From CAVXUB01 sp963764805 (GTDB taxonomy: Bacteria > Actinomycetota > Acidimicrobiia > Acidimicrobiales > Bog-793), in the NCBI GenBank assembly GCA_963764805.1, contig CAVXUB010000001.1:372001-436000 (forward strand): 64,000 nt of DNA. The letters run 5' to 3'. The translations under genes were made by a program, and so were the position numbers. Positions 1 through 10,511 of the stretch are shown here, piece by piece (positions within the stretch are counted from its first letter, which is position 1; the number at the start of each line of letters is the position of its first letter). Under the pieces are notes generated by a model. The model did no database searches. It worked only from the letters and a program-made list of their open reading frames with translations, and was not told the origin of the DNA.

Positions 1-368
1 ATCTCGTCCTCGACCCGGCCGGCCGCTCGCTTGGCTTGATCGAGTGCCCGGCGCCCCTTCGGCGTGATCGTGACCTCCCAGGCGCGTCGGTCGCCGGGCC
101 GCCGCCGGCGCTCGGCGAGCCCGCCTGACTCGAGCTCGTTGACGAGGCTGACCATGGCGCTCGGATCGATGGCCATATCGGCGCTGAGCTGCTGCTGGAT
201 CACGCCCTCTCGAGCGCCCAGCACGTTCAGGACGCCAAACGTCGCGGTGGTGAGGCCCATCGTCTTCAGCGCTTCTGCTGTCCGGGTGTGGCAAGCCCGC
301 CAGAGTCGGAAGAACAGCTGCCCGGCGAACTCCGTCACTTCAGCGTCGTGCGACAGTGCGGCGGCCAT
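1..368 (-). CDS. MarR-family transcriptional regulator (3' end outside window)
   Basis: Translating the minus strand from the ATG at 368-366 gives an open frame of 122 codons running off the window edge. It has the MarR winged-helix layout: an N-terminal dimerisation helix (FFRLWRACHTRTAEAL), a recognition-helix region with QQQLSADMAIDPSAMVSLVNELE, and the wing typical of the family (GLAERRRRPGDRRAWEVTITPKGR). MarR proteins bind small ligands and usually repress themselves and a divergent neighbour. The divergent neighbour here is the DUF1801 gene, with a strong promoter in the 120-bp gap. The ligand cannot be told from sequence. Confidence 0.85.
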   Translation of the reverse strand, partial: MAAALSHDAEVTEFAGQLFFRLWRACHTRTAEALKTMGLTTATFGVLNVLGAREGVIQQQLSADMAIDPSAMVSLVNELESGGLAERRRRPGDRRAWEVTITPKGRRALDQAKRAAGRVEDE

Positions 369-411
369 GCCGAGAGGTTACCACGGATTCATGGCTCCCA
401 TCTATGATGGC

Positions 412-440
412 TTGACAGGATCATTGCCAGTGACTATTAT
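412..440 (+). promoter_or_regulatory. consensus sigma-70-type promoter
   Basis: A perfect -35 box TTGACA (412-417) is followed by a 17-bp spacer and a TATTAT -10 box (435-440). It points at the DUF1801 gene whose GTG start is at 488. It lies just upstream of the divergent MarR gene, so MarR control is plausible; no clear palindrome was identified. Confidence 0.75.
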
Positions 441-487
441 TGGAGTTCATCAACAATATCCGAGCCCTCAACCTGAAGGGAGGATTC

Positions 488-956
488 GTGAGCACCACCA
501 CCCAGCGCTCTACGAGGTCCGTGGCAGGCGATCGCTCCGATCGGTTCACGGACGACGAACGGGCAGCCATGAGAGACCGCGCCCGGGAGCTGAAGGCGAC
601 TGCGCGCCGAGGCGGCGCGAAGCCGGACCTGGAGGCCGACCTGCTGGCCAAGATCGCCGAGATGCCGGAGGATGATCGGATCATGGCCGAGCGGCTCCAC
701 GTCATCATCAGGGAGGTCGCTCCAGAGCTCTCGCCACGCACCTGGTACGGGATGCCTGCCTATGCCAACGACGGCAACGTCGTCTGCTTCTTCCAGAGCG
801 CGCACAAGTTCAAGACGCGCTGACGCGACGCTCGGTTTCAGCGACAAGGCGGCCCTCGACGAGGACGGGATGTGGCCAGTCACGTACGCGCTGCACCGGC
901 TGTCGCCTCGCGAGGAAGGCAGGATCCGAGACCTCGTGAAGCAAGCGGTCCGCTGA
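488..956 (+). pseudogene. DUF1801 / YdhG-like protein, single frameshift
   Basis: The product resembles the small YdhG/DUF1801 domain (iron-chaperone Fra-like fold). The first frame reads from GTG 488, behind a GGGAGGA ribosome site at 478-484, through the motif SPRTWYGMPAYANDGNVVCFFQSAHKFKTR and then hits TGA at 821-823. The rest of the domain continues in another frame (ATLGFSDKAALDEDGMWPVTYALHRLSPREEGRIRDLVKQ) to 956. Removing the G at about 822 would restore KTRYATLGF, the usual family sequence. One inserted base therefore explains the break, and I cannot tell assembly error from real mutation. A TTG at 440 would extend the N-terminus but overlaps the -10 box, so GTG 488 is preferred. Confidence 0.75.
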
Positions 957-1063
957 TCGCTCCCACGATTTCTTAGGCCAACTTGTCGATTCTGGCGCCA
1001 GCCGTTCGACGCTCTTACGAGTGAGGCGATCGGCGCCTCGCCAGTGACAAGGAGAGCCACACC

Positions 1064-1405
1064 ATGCGTTTCCTCGGATACACGTTGGCCAACGAGTCGG
1101 AACTGCCGACCGAGCCTCCGTCACCGGAGCTGTACGAGCAGATGGGGCGTTTCGTGGAGGAGGCCACGAGGGCCGGAGTGATCGTCGCCACGGGCGGGAT
1201 CGCCCCGACCGCGGCAGGTGCCCGCATCGCCCTGAAGGAAGGCGAGTACACCGTCATCGACGGCCCGTTCGTCGAGGCGAAGGAGCTTGTCGGCGGTTGG
1301 GCCCTGATGGAGTGCCGTGACCTGGCCGAAGCCGTCGAGTGGTCGAAGCGGTTTCTCGCAGTGCTCGGCGAGGGAGAGGTCAGGGTCCGGCCCGTCTCGG
1401 GCTGA
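1064..1405 (+). CDS. YCII/DGPF-domain protein
   Basis: This 113-residue protein carries the DGPF signature (IDGPFVEAKELVGGWALMEC) of the YCII-related superfamily, a ferredoxin-like fold. AAGGAG at 1049-1054 precedes the ATG. The next gene, 36 bp downstream on the same strand, is an ECF sigma factor with a long C-terminal extension. DGPF proteins are the known genomic partners of ECF42 sigma factors, so this protein is probably part of that regulatory unit. Its biochemical role is not established by sequence. Confidence 0.85.
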   Translation: MRFLGYTLANESELPTEPPSPELYEQMGRFVEEATRAGVIVATGGIAPTAAGARIALKEGEYTVIDGPFVEAKELVGGWALMECRDLAEAVEWSKRFLAVLGEGEVRVRPVSG

Positions 1406-1441
1406 AGCCAAGCGTCTCATGGCGGTGGTTGAATCGGGTGC

Positions 1442-2716
1442 GTGCCGGTAGCCGATCCGACCACCGCCGTTGAGACCGTTTTCCGGATGGAGTTCCCGCG
1501 CGTCGTCGCCACGTTGACGCGGATGACCGGTGACATCGACCTTGCCGAGGAGCTGGCACAGGAGGCGCTCGTCGACGCCCTCCGTCAGTGGCCACGCGAC
1601 GGCGTGCCGGGCAATCCCGGCGCCTGGCTCACCGCGGTCGGTAAGCGCAAGGCGGTCGACCGCTTCCGGCGCGATCGGAAGTTGGCCGAGAAGTACACCC
1701 TGCTCATGAACACCCTCGAGCGAGACAGCACGAGCCCCGAAACGCTTCCCGAGATAGGCGAGGACACGCTCGACGACGACCGGCTGCGCCTCATCTTCGT
1801 CGCCTGCCACCCCCTCCTGCCGGTCGTATCGCGGGTTGCGCTCACGCTGCGGCTCGTGGCCGGCCTCACGACGGCCGAGATCGCCCGTGCCTACGTCGTC
1901 CCCGAACCGACGATCGCCCAGCGCATCGTCCGCGCCAAGCGGACGATCGCCGACGCAGCCGTCCCCTTCGAAGTCCCCGAACCCGAGGAGCGCGCGGCGC
2001 GCCTCGGTTCGGTACTCGAAGTCATCTACCTGATCTTCAACGAGGGCTACTCGGCCACCGGAGGCGACGACTGGACGCGTCCCGAGCTGTGCGCCGAGGC
2101 ACTCCGACTGGGCCGGGTTCTCGCCGCCACCGTCCCCTCCGAGCCGGAGGTGCAGGGGCTCGTGGCGCTGATGGAGTTCAACTCCTCGCGACTCGGCGCC
2201 CGTGCCGGCCCCGGAGGCGCCGTCGTGGTGCTCGCCAAGCAGGATCGGCGTCGATGGGACCGCTTGCTGATCTCCCGGGGCGAGGCGGCGCTGCGACGGG
2301 CCTTCGACCTGTCCCCTCGACGAGGCCCGTACACGCTGCAGGCGGCCATCGCCGGTTGCCACGCCCGTTGCTTCCGTTCCGAGGAGACAGACTGGGGCGA
2401 GGTAGTCGCCCTCTACGAGGAGCTCGTCTCGGTCATGCCGTCCCCCATCGTCGAGCTCAACCGGGCCGTGGCGATCTCGATGGCATCCGGCGCCGCCGCC
2501 GCGCTGCCGTTGGTCGAGCAGCTCCTCGAGCTCGGCGCCATCGAGCGCTACCACCTCCTACATGCCGTACGGGGCGATCTTCTCGAGAAGCTCGGACAGC
2601 ACGCCGAAGCAGCCGCCGCCTTCGAGCGGGCGGCAGGGCTCGTGCAGAACGCCGCCGAGAAGGCCTTCTTGAGCCAGCGAGCCGCCGAGAATGCTGCACT
2701 GTCCGCCGTCCCATGA
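1442..2716 (+). CDS. ECF42-type RNA polymerase sigma factor with C-terminal extension
   Basis: The 424-residue protein has sigma region 2 (about residues 10-85: EFPRVVATLTRMTGDIDLAEELAQEALVDAL) and sigma region 4 (about 110-170). A roughly 230-residue C-terminal domain follows, with helical TPR-like content (ALPLVEQLLELGAIERYHLLHAVRGDLLEKLGQHAEAAAAFERA). This is the architecture of the ECF42 group, which has no classical anti-sigma factor and occurs beside DGPF genes, as here. Activity is thought to be controlled through the C-terminal extension. Start is GTG 1442, because no other start in this frame is near the end of the DGPF gene. Confidence 0.87.
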   Translation: MPVADPTTAVETVFRMEFPRVVATLTRMTGDIDLAEELAQEALVDALRQWPRDGVPGNPGAWLTAVGKRKAVDRFRRDRKLAEKYTLLMNTLERDSTSPETLPEIGEDTLDDDRLRLIFVACHPLLPVVSRVALTLRLVAGLTTAEIARAYVVPEPTIAQRIVRAKRTIADAAVPFEVPEPEERAARLGSVLEVIYLIFNEGYSATGGDDWTRPELCAEALRLGRVLAATVPSEPEVQGLVALMEFNSSRLGARAGPGGAVVVLAKQDRRRWDRLLISRGEAALRRAFDLSPRRGPYTLQAAIAGCHARCFRSEETDWGEVVALYEELVSVMPSPIVELNRAVAISMASGAAAALPLVEQLLELGAIERYHLLHAVRGDLLEKLGQHAEAAAAFERAAGLVQNAAEKAFLSQRAAENAALSAVP

Positions 2717-2754
2717 TGCGCTCTCGTGATCCACTCGGGCGACGCGCTCGGCTG

Positions 2755-3687
2755 TCAGGGGACGTGCGGCAACACCGCTTCGGCCACGAACCTCAGGTGT
2801 TCAAGGTCTGAGAGATCGAGCACCTGCAGGTAAAGCCTGGTCGCCCCCGCCTCGACGAAGGTCGACACCTTCTCGAGCACCTCGGCCGGGGTGCCGGCGA
2901 GCCCGTTCTGACGCAGCTCGCCGACCTCTCGACCGATGGCGGCAGCCCTGCGCCCCACCTCCGCCTCGTCCTTGCCGCAGCAGAGCACTTGGGCGACCGA
3001 CCAGACGAGCCCCGCCGGGTCACGACCCTTTTCGTCGCACGCCCGGCGCACTGAGTCATGGACGGTGCGCATCCGGTCGACCGGGACGAAGGCCACGTTG
3101 TACTCGTCGGCATAGGTGGCGGCCAGGCGAGCGTTGCGTGGACCTCCGCCCCCGCCGATGATGATCGGCGGGTGGGGTCGCTGCACGGGACGGAGCGAAT
3201 CCGCCTGCAGCCGGACTGCGATCGTGCGACCCTGATGTTCGAAACTCGACCCCGGCTCGGCCGACCAGGCCCCGTGCAACACGGCCAGCTGATCCTCGAG
3301 CCTGTCGTAGCGCTCCGTCGTCGGAGGGAACGGGATGCCGTACGCCTCGTGCTCCTCGCCGTACCACCCTGCGCCGAGCCCGATCTCGACCCTGCCGCCG
3401 CTCATGTGATCAACCTGTGACACCACAACCGGCAGCGATCCGACCTGACGGAACGTCACCGGCGACACCAGGGTCCCCAATCTGATCGTCGACGTGTCCC
3501 TCGCCAGTCCGGCAAGGGTCGTCCAGGCGTCGGTGTAGGCGGGAAGGCCGGTTGCCGATCCCATCTTCAGGTAGTGGTCGGACCGGAAGAAGGCGTTGTA
3601 GCCGCACTCCTCCGCCACCCGTGCCACCGCCAGCAGATCGTCATAGGAAGCACCCTGCTGAGGCTCGGTAAAGATGCGGAAGTCCAT
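2755..3687 (-). CDS. LLM-class F420-dependent oxidoreductase
   Basis: A 310-residue luciferase-like monooxygenase with the family's TIM-barrel landmarks: N-terminal MDFRIFTEP, the SDHYLK segment near residue 36, and RLGTLVSPVTFRQVG and RVEIGLGAGWYGEEHEAYG near residues 65-110. The C-terminus (ATRLYLQVLDLSDLEHLRFVAEAVLPHV) is typical of actinobacterial F420-dependent members. The substrate is unknown. It diverges from the cupin gene with only about 32 bp between starts, so the two promoters must overlap. Confidence 0.85.
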   Translation of the reverse strand: MDFRIFTEPQQGASYDDLLAVARVAEECGYNAFFRSDHYLKMGSATGLPAYTDAWTTLAGLARDTSTIRLGTLVSPVTFRQVGSLPVVVSQVDHMSGGRVEIGLGAGWYGEEHEAYGIPFPPTTERYDRLEDQLAVLHGAWSAEPGSSFEHQGRTIAVRLQADSLRPVQRPHPPIIIGGGGGPRNARLAATYADEYNVAFVPVDRMRTVHDSVRRACDEKGRDPAGLVWSVAQVLCCGKDEAEVGRRAAAIGREVGELRQNGLAGTPAEVLEKVSTFVEAGATRLYLQVLDLSDLEHLRFVAEAVLPHVP

Positions 3688-3719
3688 GAGGCGCCAGGCT
3701 AACGGTGCATGCTTGGTGC

Positions 3720-4093
3720 ATGTCCGAGCCTGTTCGAGTCATCACCGACACCGACCTAATGGACGCCGACCCGACTCCGGGCATGCGCCGACGTGTCGCC
3801 ATCGAGACGCCGGGGCTGTGGTCCGGCACCGTCCACACCGAGCCGGGCGCAGCGTCCGGATGGCATCATCACGGCGATCACGAGACGGCGCTCTACGTGG
3901 TTGCTGGGACGATGCGGCTGGAGTTCGGCCCCGGCGGCAACAGCCTTGTCGAGGCCGCACCTGGCGACTTCGTCCGTGTGCCGCCGCACGCCATCCACCG
4001 TGAGTCGAACCCCGGCGAGGTCACCAGTCTCGCCGTCATCGTCCGCTCCGGGCAGGGGGCACCAACGGTGAATGTCGACAGGCCCGAGCCCGC

Positions 4094-4097
<4 letters not shown>
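3720..4097 (+). CDS. cupin-domain protein
   Basis: A single-cupin protein of about 125 residues. Cupin motif 1 is visible as GWHHHGDHETALYVVAGTMRLEFG, with the metal-binding His cluster and Glu. Motif 2 follows as PGDFVRVPPHAIHRESNPG. ATG 3720 (MSEPVRV) is favoured over the upstream GTG 3705. The stop overlaps the start of the UvrA-like gene by 4 bp (ATGA), so the two are co-translated. Whether it is an enzyme or a ligand sensor cannot be decided. Confidence 0.82.
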
Positions 4098-6445
<2,348 letters not shown>

Positions 6446-6462
6446 CAGGCTCCGGCGGTGCG

Positions 6463-6468
6463 TAATAT
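6463..6468 (+). promoter_or_regulatory. -10 box (TAATAT) 7 bp before an ATG, probable leaderless start
   Basis: TAATAT at 6463-6468 fits the actinobacterial -10 pattern. The next ATG (6476) lies where transcription should begin, so a leaderless mRNA is possible. A GTGACA at 6442-6447 could be the -35 box, but the spacer would be only 15 bp. Confidence 0.4.
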
Positions 6469-6475
6469 TGTCCGC

Positions 6476-6619
6476 ATGGCCCATCCGAGCGGCCCTCACC
6501 GGCTGCGGAGAACCAAGGTGCGCAAGCACTTGCTTGGTTCCCGCCGCTTCCACCACATGCGTCGGAGGAAGCGGCGGGAGGAAACGGCGCGCCCTTTCAG
6601 CTCGGGGGATCCGTCCTGA
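6476..6619 (+). CDS. possible small, very basic 47-residue protein
   Basis: The ORF begins at ATG 6476 just after a -10-like box and encodes a peptide dominated by Arg, Lys and His (MAHPSGPHRLRRTKVRK, then RRFHHMRRRKRREE). I do not recognise it. It overlaps a strong RNA hairpin at 6510-6540, so the open frame may be accidental and the RNA may be what matters. It is in the same frame as the C-terminal part of the methyltransferase downstream but separated from it by stops, so a relic of that gene is an alternative. Confidence 0.25.
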   Translation: MAHPSGPHRLRRTKVRKHLLGSRRFHHMRRRKRREETARPFSSGDPS

Positions 6620-6686
6620 GCTGATTTGCTGCGCAGCCCGACTTCCTGCCTGGATCAGGAGGAGGTCGGGCGATGCACAAGCATCG
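6510..6686 (+). ncRNA. cluster of three stable hairpins, candidate structured RNA
   Basis: Three inverted repeats follow one another. First, GAACCAAG (6510-6517) pairs with CTTGGTTC (6533-6540) around an inner GTGC-GCAA-GCAC hairpin with a GNRA tetraloop. Second, GCCCGAC (6636-6642) pairs with GTCGGGC (6664-6670), with a further 6-bp stem inside. Third, GCGATGC (6669-6675) pairs with GCATCGC (6680-6686) around ACAA. The cluster fills most of the gap between the UvrA-like gene and the methyltransferase. No known family was recognised. It could be a leader, an attenuator or a small repeat element. Confidence 0.35.
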
Positions 6687-6720
6687 CGGAGCAGCCGGAG
6701 CATGCGGGCTCCACGAGATC

Positions 6721-7522
6721 GGGTCGGAGGCCGGATCTGCACACCCGCAGGTGCACCGTTACCTCGCCGCGAGGCGTCGGCCGGCCGGAGACCCGCTCGG
6801 TGACTGAGCGCGGCGGTCGCACTGGAGGGTCTGTGGGCGGTCGGTGCAGCTGAGGCGGCAAGCGCTCGAATAGAGGTCGCCTTCGTCTGCTCGGCGCTCG
6901 TCCGTAGCGAGGCGGCGACCGGTCTGTTGGTCCGCCTCTCGGATGCAGGCGTACCGGTGCTCCAGGTCGCCGAGAAGCTCTTCCGGCGGATGGCGGAACG
7001 CGACGGTCCCGACGGCATCGCCGCTCTGGCCAACAGCCCACCGCAGTCCTGAGCGACATCCAGGTCGGGGTGGGATGCCGCGTGGTCGTCGCGGACCGTT
7101 TCGAGCTGGTCGGGAACCTCGGGACGGTGGTGCGATGCGCCGACGGCGCTGGAGCGGCCGGCGTGCTGGCAGTCGACACGCCGTTCCGCCTGAGCCATCC
7201 CCTGCTGGTGAAGGCCAGCATGGGCACGATCTTCTCGACCCCGGTCGTGTCGGTCGGGCTGGAGGAGGCCCTTGAATGGCTGAACCGCAACGGCTTCCGC
7301 CTGCTCGCAGCGGATCCGGGGGCATCGGTTCCCTATGACCGCGCCGACTACAGAGGCCCTCTGGCGATCGTGCTCGGCAACGAGCGCACGGGCCTCTCCC
7401 CCGCCTGGGCCAAAGCTGCCGGCACCCTTGTCTCGATCCCGATGCTCGGTGTTGCCGACTCGCTCAACGTCGGCCACGCCGCTGCCCTCTTGCTGTACGA
7501 GGCGCTCAGGCATCAGCACTAG
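6721..7522 (+). pseudogene. SpoU/TrmH-type rRNA 2'-O-methyltransferase (TsnR-like), frameshifted
   Basis: The C-terminal half is intact (about 7049-7522). It has the SPOUT knot motifs VADRFELVGNLGTVVRCADGAGAAG, AIVLGNERTGLSP and SIPMLGVADSLNVGHAAALLLYEAL, which bind SAM and form the dimer. The upstream half reads in a different frame (6804-7052: VALEGLWAV, then LVRLSDAGVPVLQVAEKLFRRMAERDGPDGIAALA), matching the N-terminal RNA-binding domain of TsnR-type enzymes. A third frame supplies the first residues (HRYLAARRRPAGDPL, about 6751-6800). At least two frame breaks are needed, near 6800 and 7045. The start is not determined. The intact enzyme would methylate a ribose in 23S rRNA. Confidence 0.7.
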
Positions 7523-7624
7523 AGGCTCTTGGAGGAGGAAGCCAGTCTGCACGCGCCAGGGGCGGCGACCGGGCCGGCCGAAGCCGATCCAGCCGCCGCC
7601 CCGAAGCAGCGAGTTGCTAAAAGC

Positions 7625-8783
7625 TCAGGAGCACGCCTTCGCGTAGGTCTTGAACTTGCCATGGCTGGAATACCAGCCGTTGACGCTTCCGCTCGGCGTC
7701 TCGTGGTAGAACCAGCCGTAGAAGGCAAGCTCCTGCAGGTGATAGGTGAAGCCGTTCAACGTGTCGGTGATCTCGGTCCCGCTCAGCGGGTCGCCCACCT
7801 CGAAGTTGCTCTGGCAACCGGACACCTGGCCGATGTTGCCCCAAGGGGCAGTCGGGTTGGAGGTGTTGGGGTCGTTCAGCCACTCGGCCACTTCGTGGGT
7901 CATACGCCGCCACGTCGCCGAGGTTGGTGAAGTCACCGCTGGTGTCGTAGTCGCCGATCCCGTAGCTCTGGAAGTTACCGGCGTTGGTCATCGCATTGTG
8001 GTAGCCGATGACGCAGCACTGCGACGTCGTCGTCTGGTACATCACCACGTCCTGGGTGATGAAGAACGGGAAGGTGGTGCTGGCGCTGGCGCCGAGGGTC
8101 TTTGTGATGTAGCTCTGCGCCTGGCTGTCGAACCAGTTGATCTCCATGCCGCCGAGGAAGCCGTTACCGCAACCGGTCGTCGTGAGGATCGCGCTGTCGG
8201 CGGCCGGAACTGTCAGGTGCCAGGCAGCGTGAGTGGAGACCGACAGGTTGACCCCGTAGGTCGGGTTGATCCCGGTCGACTGTGCCTGGTTCCAGAACTC
8301 GGCCCGCATGTACGAGTCCTCGTACGAGTGCGTGCCGACGCTCACCGAACCGAACTTCCAGGCCTGGGACTTGAAGATGGGCGAGTTCTGCGTCCGCTCC
8401 AGCGCCGATTGGGAGTTGCAGGAGTTCACCTTCGTCGGGTCCCAAGTCGTGGCACTGAACGTGACGACGATCGGGATGATGTCGACCTTGATCGTCGCCG
8501 CCCCACCCTTGCTGGTGAAGGGGCTCTTGCCGACGAGCGTGTCGCAGTAGCTCTTCTTCTTGACCGGATCGCTGAAGCAGTGGTTGTAGGTGGTGATCGC
8601 CGACGCTGATGCCTGAGGAGAGGCGATGATCCCGGCGTGAGTCGGGTGCCAGTCCAGGATCGCCTTCAAGTGGTGAGCAGCGGCGGGCTTCGGCGTTGCC
8701 AGCGCCGCCGGAGCGCCCATTGCTACGACGGTGCCGCCGCCAAGTGCCAGCGCACTGGCGACGGCGATGAACGTTCTGCGCAT
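7625..8783 (-). CDS. secreted protein with HEVAE metal-site-like motif, one frameshift
   Basis: ATG 8783 follows an AAGGGG ribosome site and gives a Sec signal peptide (MRRTFIAVASALALGGG, cleavage near ALA-TP). The mature part is about 355 residues with several Cys. The main frame runs to AGNFQSYGIGDYDTSGDFTNLGDVAA. The protein then continues in another frame from about 7903 (MTHEVAEWLNDPNTSN, then NIGQVSGCQSNFEVGDPLSG) to the stop at 7625. An inserted T at 7903-7904 explains the break. THEVAEWLNDP resembles the HExxE-type zinc site of putative extracellular metalloproteins, but no protease activity is proven. Confidence 0.7.
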
Positions 8784-8961
8784 GTTGCCCCTTTCGGGCG
8801 TCACGATTTGACGCCCATTGACCAGAATCACCCAGCAGTCGGTGATCTTGACAGCCAATGGTGGCGCCGGTCCAGCCCCAAATTCCGGCCGGTCCCGCCA
8901 CTAAGAGTCACAATGTTTGCAATGAGCACTCGATCCGGGTGACGAAGAAGGGGGAAATGCA

Positions 8962-9555
8962 ATGACAATTGTTCAGGACGTACCAGAGGCGCCAGAAGTG
9001 CTCGCCGCTGCCGAGGACGAACAGCGCCACGACCAACCGGCGCACGGCTTCACCAAGCGGGGCCAGGCAGTGCACAAGAAGACCCTCGACCACCTGCCCA
9101 CCCGCACCGGCTACCAACGCTTCAACAAGAAGCTGGCGGTGGGGATCACGTCGACCGTGGGCACGATGACTTCCGCCTACATCTTCACGGTCCTGTCGCT
9201 CGTCTCCCTGCCGGCGGTCTTGAGCGACGTCTCGCCGAAGACATTCGGTTCGATCTTCCCGCACTGGCTGGTCAGCGCCTCGTTGATCCTGCTCATCGCG
9301 TGGATCGCCCAGACCTTCCTCCAGCTCGTCCTGCTGCCGGTGATCATCGTCGGGCAGAACGTGCAGGCGGAGGCATCCGACGCACGCGCCGGCAAGACCT
9401 TCGAGGACGTCGAGGATGCCAAGACCTGCATCCGCCAGGCGCTCAACCTGCTCGACATCCACACCGAAGGCGGGCTCAAGGACGTCCTCGACGCCATCGA
9501 GGCGCTGAAGGGGTCCCTCACGGCCGCCGCACCGGGCACTACGGCGCCGGCGTAG
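8962..9555 (+). CDS. membrane protein of unknown function
   Basis: A 197-residue protein behind a GGGGGAAATGCA-ATG start. A charged N-terminal tail (~60 residues) precedes two predicted membrane helices (about 65-95, MTSAYIFTVLSLVSLPAVL; about 105-130, SASLILLIAWIAQTFLQLVLLPVIIVG). A cytoplasmic helical tail follows. The segment around TFLQLVLLPVIIVGQNVQAEASD resembles small actinobacterial two-helix membrane proteins of the low-affinity iron permease/DUF1003 kind, but this is a weak impression. No functional residue can be named. Confidence 0.7.
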   Translation: MTIVQDVPEAPEVLAAAEDEQRHDQPAHGFTKRGQAVHKKTLDHLPTRTGYQRFNKKLAVGITSTVGTMTSAYIFTVLSLVSLPAVLSDVSPKTFGSIFPHWLVSASLILLIAWIAQTFLQLVLLPVIIVGQNVQAEASDARAGKTFEDVEDAKTCIRQALNLLDIHTEGGLKDVLDAIEALKGSLTAAAPGTTAPA

Positions 9556-9587
9556 GCGACCAGTAGTTCTCAGGCGGCAGCCCGCGC

Positions 9588-9609
9588 ACTGCTCGAGCGC
9601 GTGAGCAGT
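9588..9609 (+). terminator. possible hairpin terminator
   Basis: ACTGCTC (9588-9594) pairs perfectly with GAGCAGT (9603-9609), about 30 bp downstream of the membrane-protein stop. No T-tract follows, so intrinsic termination is uncertain. Confidence 0.3.
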
Positions 9610-9696
9610 TCAGCTGCTCCTCGTCGAAGCGCCACACCTCCACGACGCGAGCCTCGCACGCCTCGCCTCGAGCCGCAGTCCTTATGATCGGGCACC

Positions 9697-10365
9697 GTGG
9701 AGCTCGACCTCGAGGAAGGGCGGGTGATCGGCTGCCTCATCGAGAAGCAGCTGACGACGCCGCAGCAGTATCCGCTGTCGCTGAACGCCCTCGCGCTTGC
9801 CTGCAACCAGCAGTCGAACCGTGACCCGGTTGTCGCTTACGAGGAGAGCACGGTGCAGGCGGCCTTGGTGAGGCTGAAGGAGGCGGGACTGGTGCGTTTC
9901 GTCCATCCTTCCCATGGGCGTTCGGTGACCCGCTACCGCCACGTTCTCGACGAGCATCTGGGACTGGACCCACAGGGACTTGCGCTCGTCGCCGTGCTCC
10001 TGCTGCGGGGGCCGCAGACTGCCGGTGAGCTGCGGATCCGCACCGAACGGATGGCTCAGTTCGACGGCCTCGGCGGTGTCGACTCAGAGCTCGCCCGGCT
10101 GGCCGACCGCACCGAGCCGATCGTGCGCCGATTGCCGCGGCGATCCGGGCACAAGGAGGATCGTTGGGTGCAGCTGCTGACCCCGGCAGTGGCGCCAGAT
10201 GTGGTGGCTGCGGATGCGGCTGACCCTGGCTACCGCCCGCCGGCAGCAGCGGGCGCCCTCGCTTCGCGGGTGGAGGCGCAGGGCGTGGAGCTCGCCGAGC
10301 TGAGGGCCGAGGTCGACCTGCTGCGCCGGGCGCTTGAAGAGCTACGCCGGGAGATCGGGGCATGA
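9697..10365 (+). CDS. YceH/DUF480 family protein
   Basis: A 222-residue member of the DUF480 family, which consists of two winged-helix domains. Diagnostic segments are EEGRVIGCLIEKQLTTPQQYPLSLNALALACNQQSNRDPV near the N-terminus and VLLLRGPQTAGELRIRTERMAQF in the second domain. A C-terminal Leu-rich coiled coil (ELAELRAEVDLLRRALEELRREIG) closes the protein. GTG 9697 is the start, as the conserved family sequence begins right there. The function of the family is unknown; DNA binding is likely from the fold. Confidence 0.88.
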   Translation: MELDLEEGRVIGCLIEKQLTTPQQYPLSLNALALACNQQSNRDPVVAYEESTVQAALVRLKEAGLVRFVHPSHGRSVTRYRHVLDEHLGLDPQGLALVAVLLLRGPQTAGELRIRTERMAQFDGLGGVDSELARLADRTEPIVRRLPRRSGHKEDRWVQLLTPAVAPDVVAADAADPGYRPPAAAGALASRVEAQGVELAELRAEVDLLRRALEELRREIGA

Positions 10366-10511
10366 GCAAGTCCCGCCCCTCCGTAGACAGGCAGCCCGTT
10401 CCGCTATTGACAGAACGACTGTCGATTCTCTAGCCTTGGCTCGCAGTCCCGACGCCGCCGCCGGCGATCCGCGAGCGGCCGGCGTGGCGAGGACGGGCGA
10501 GGAGCGGCCCG

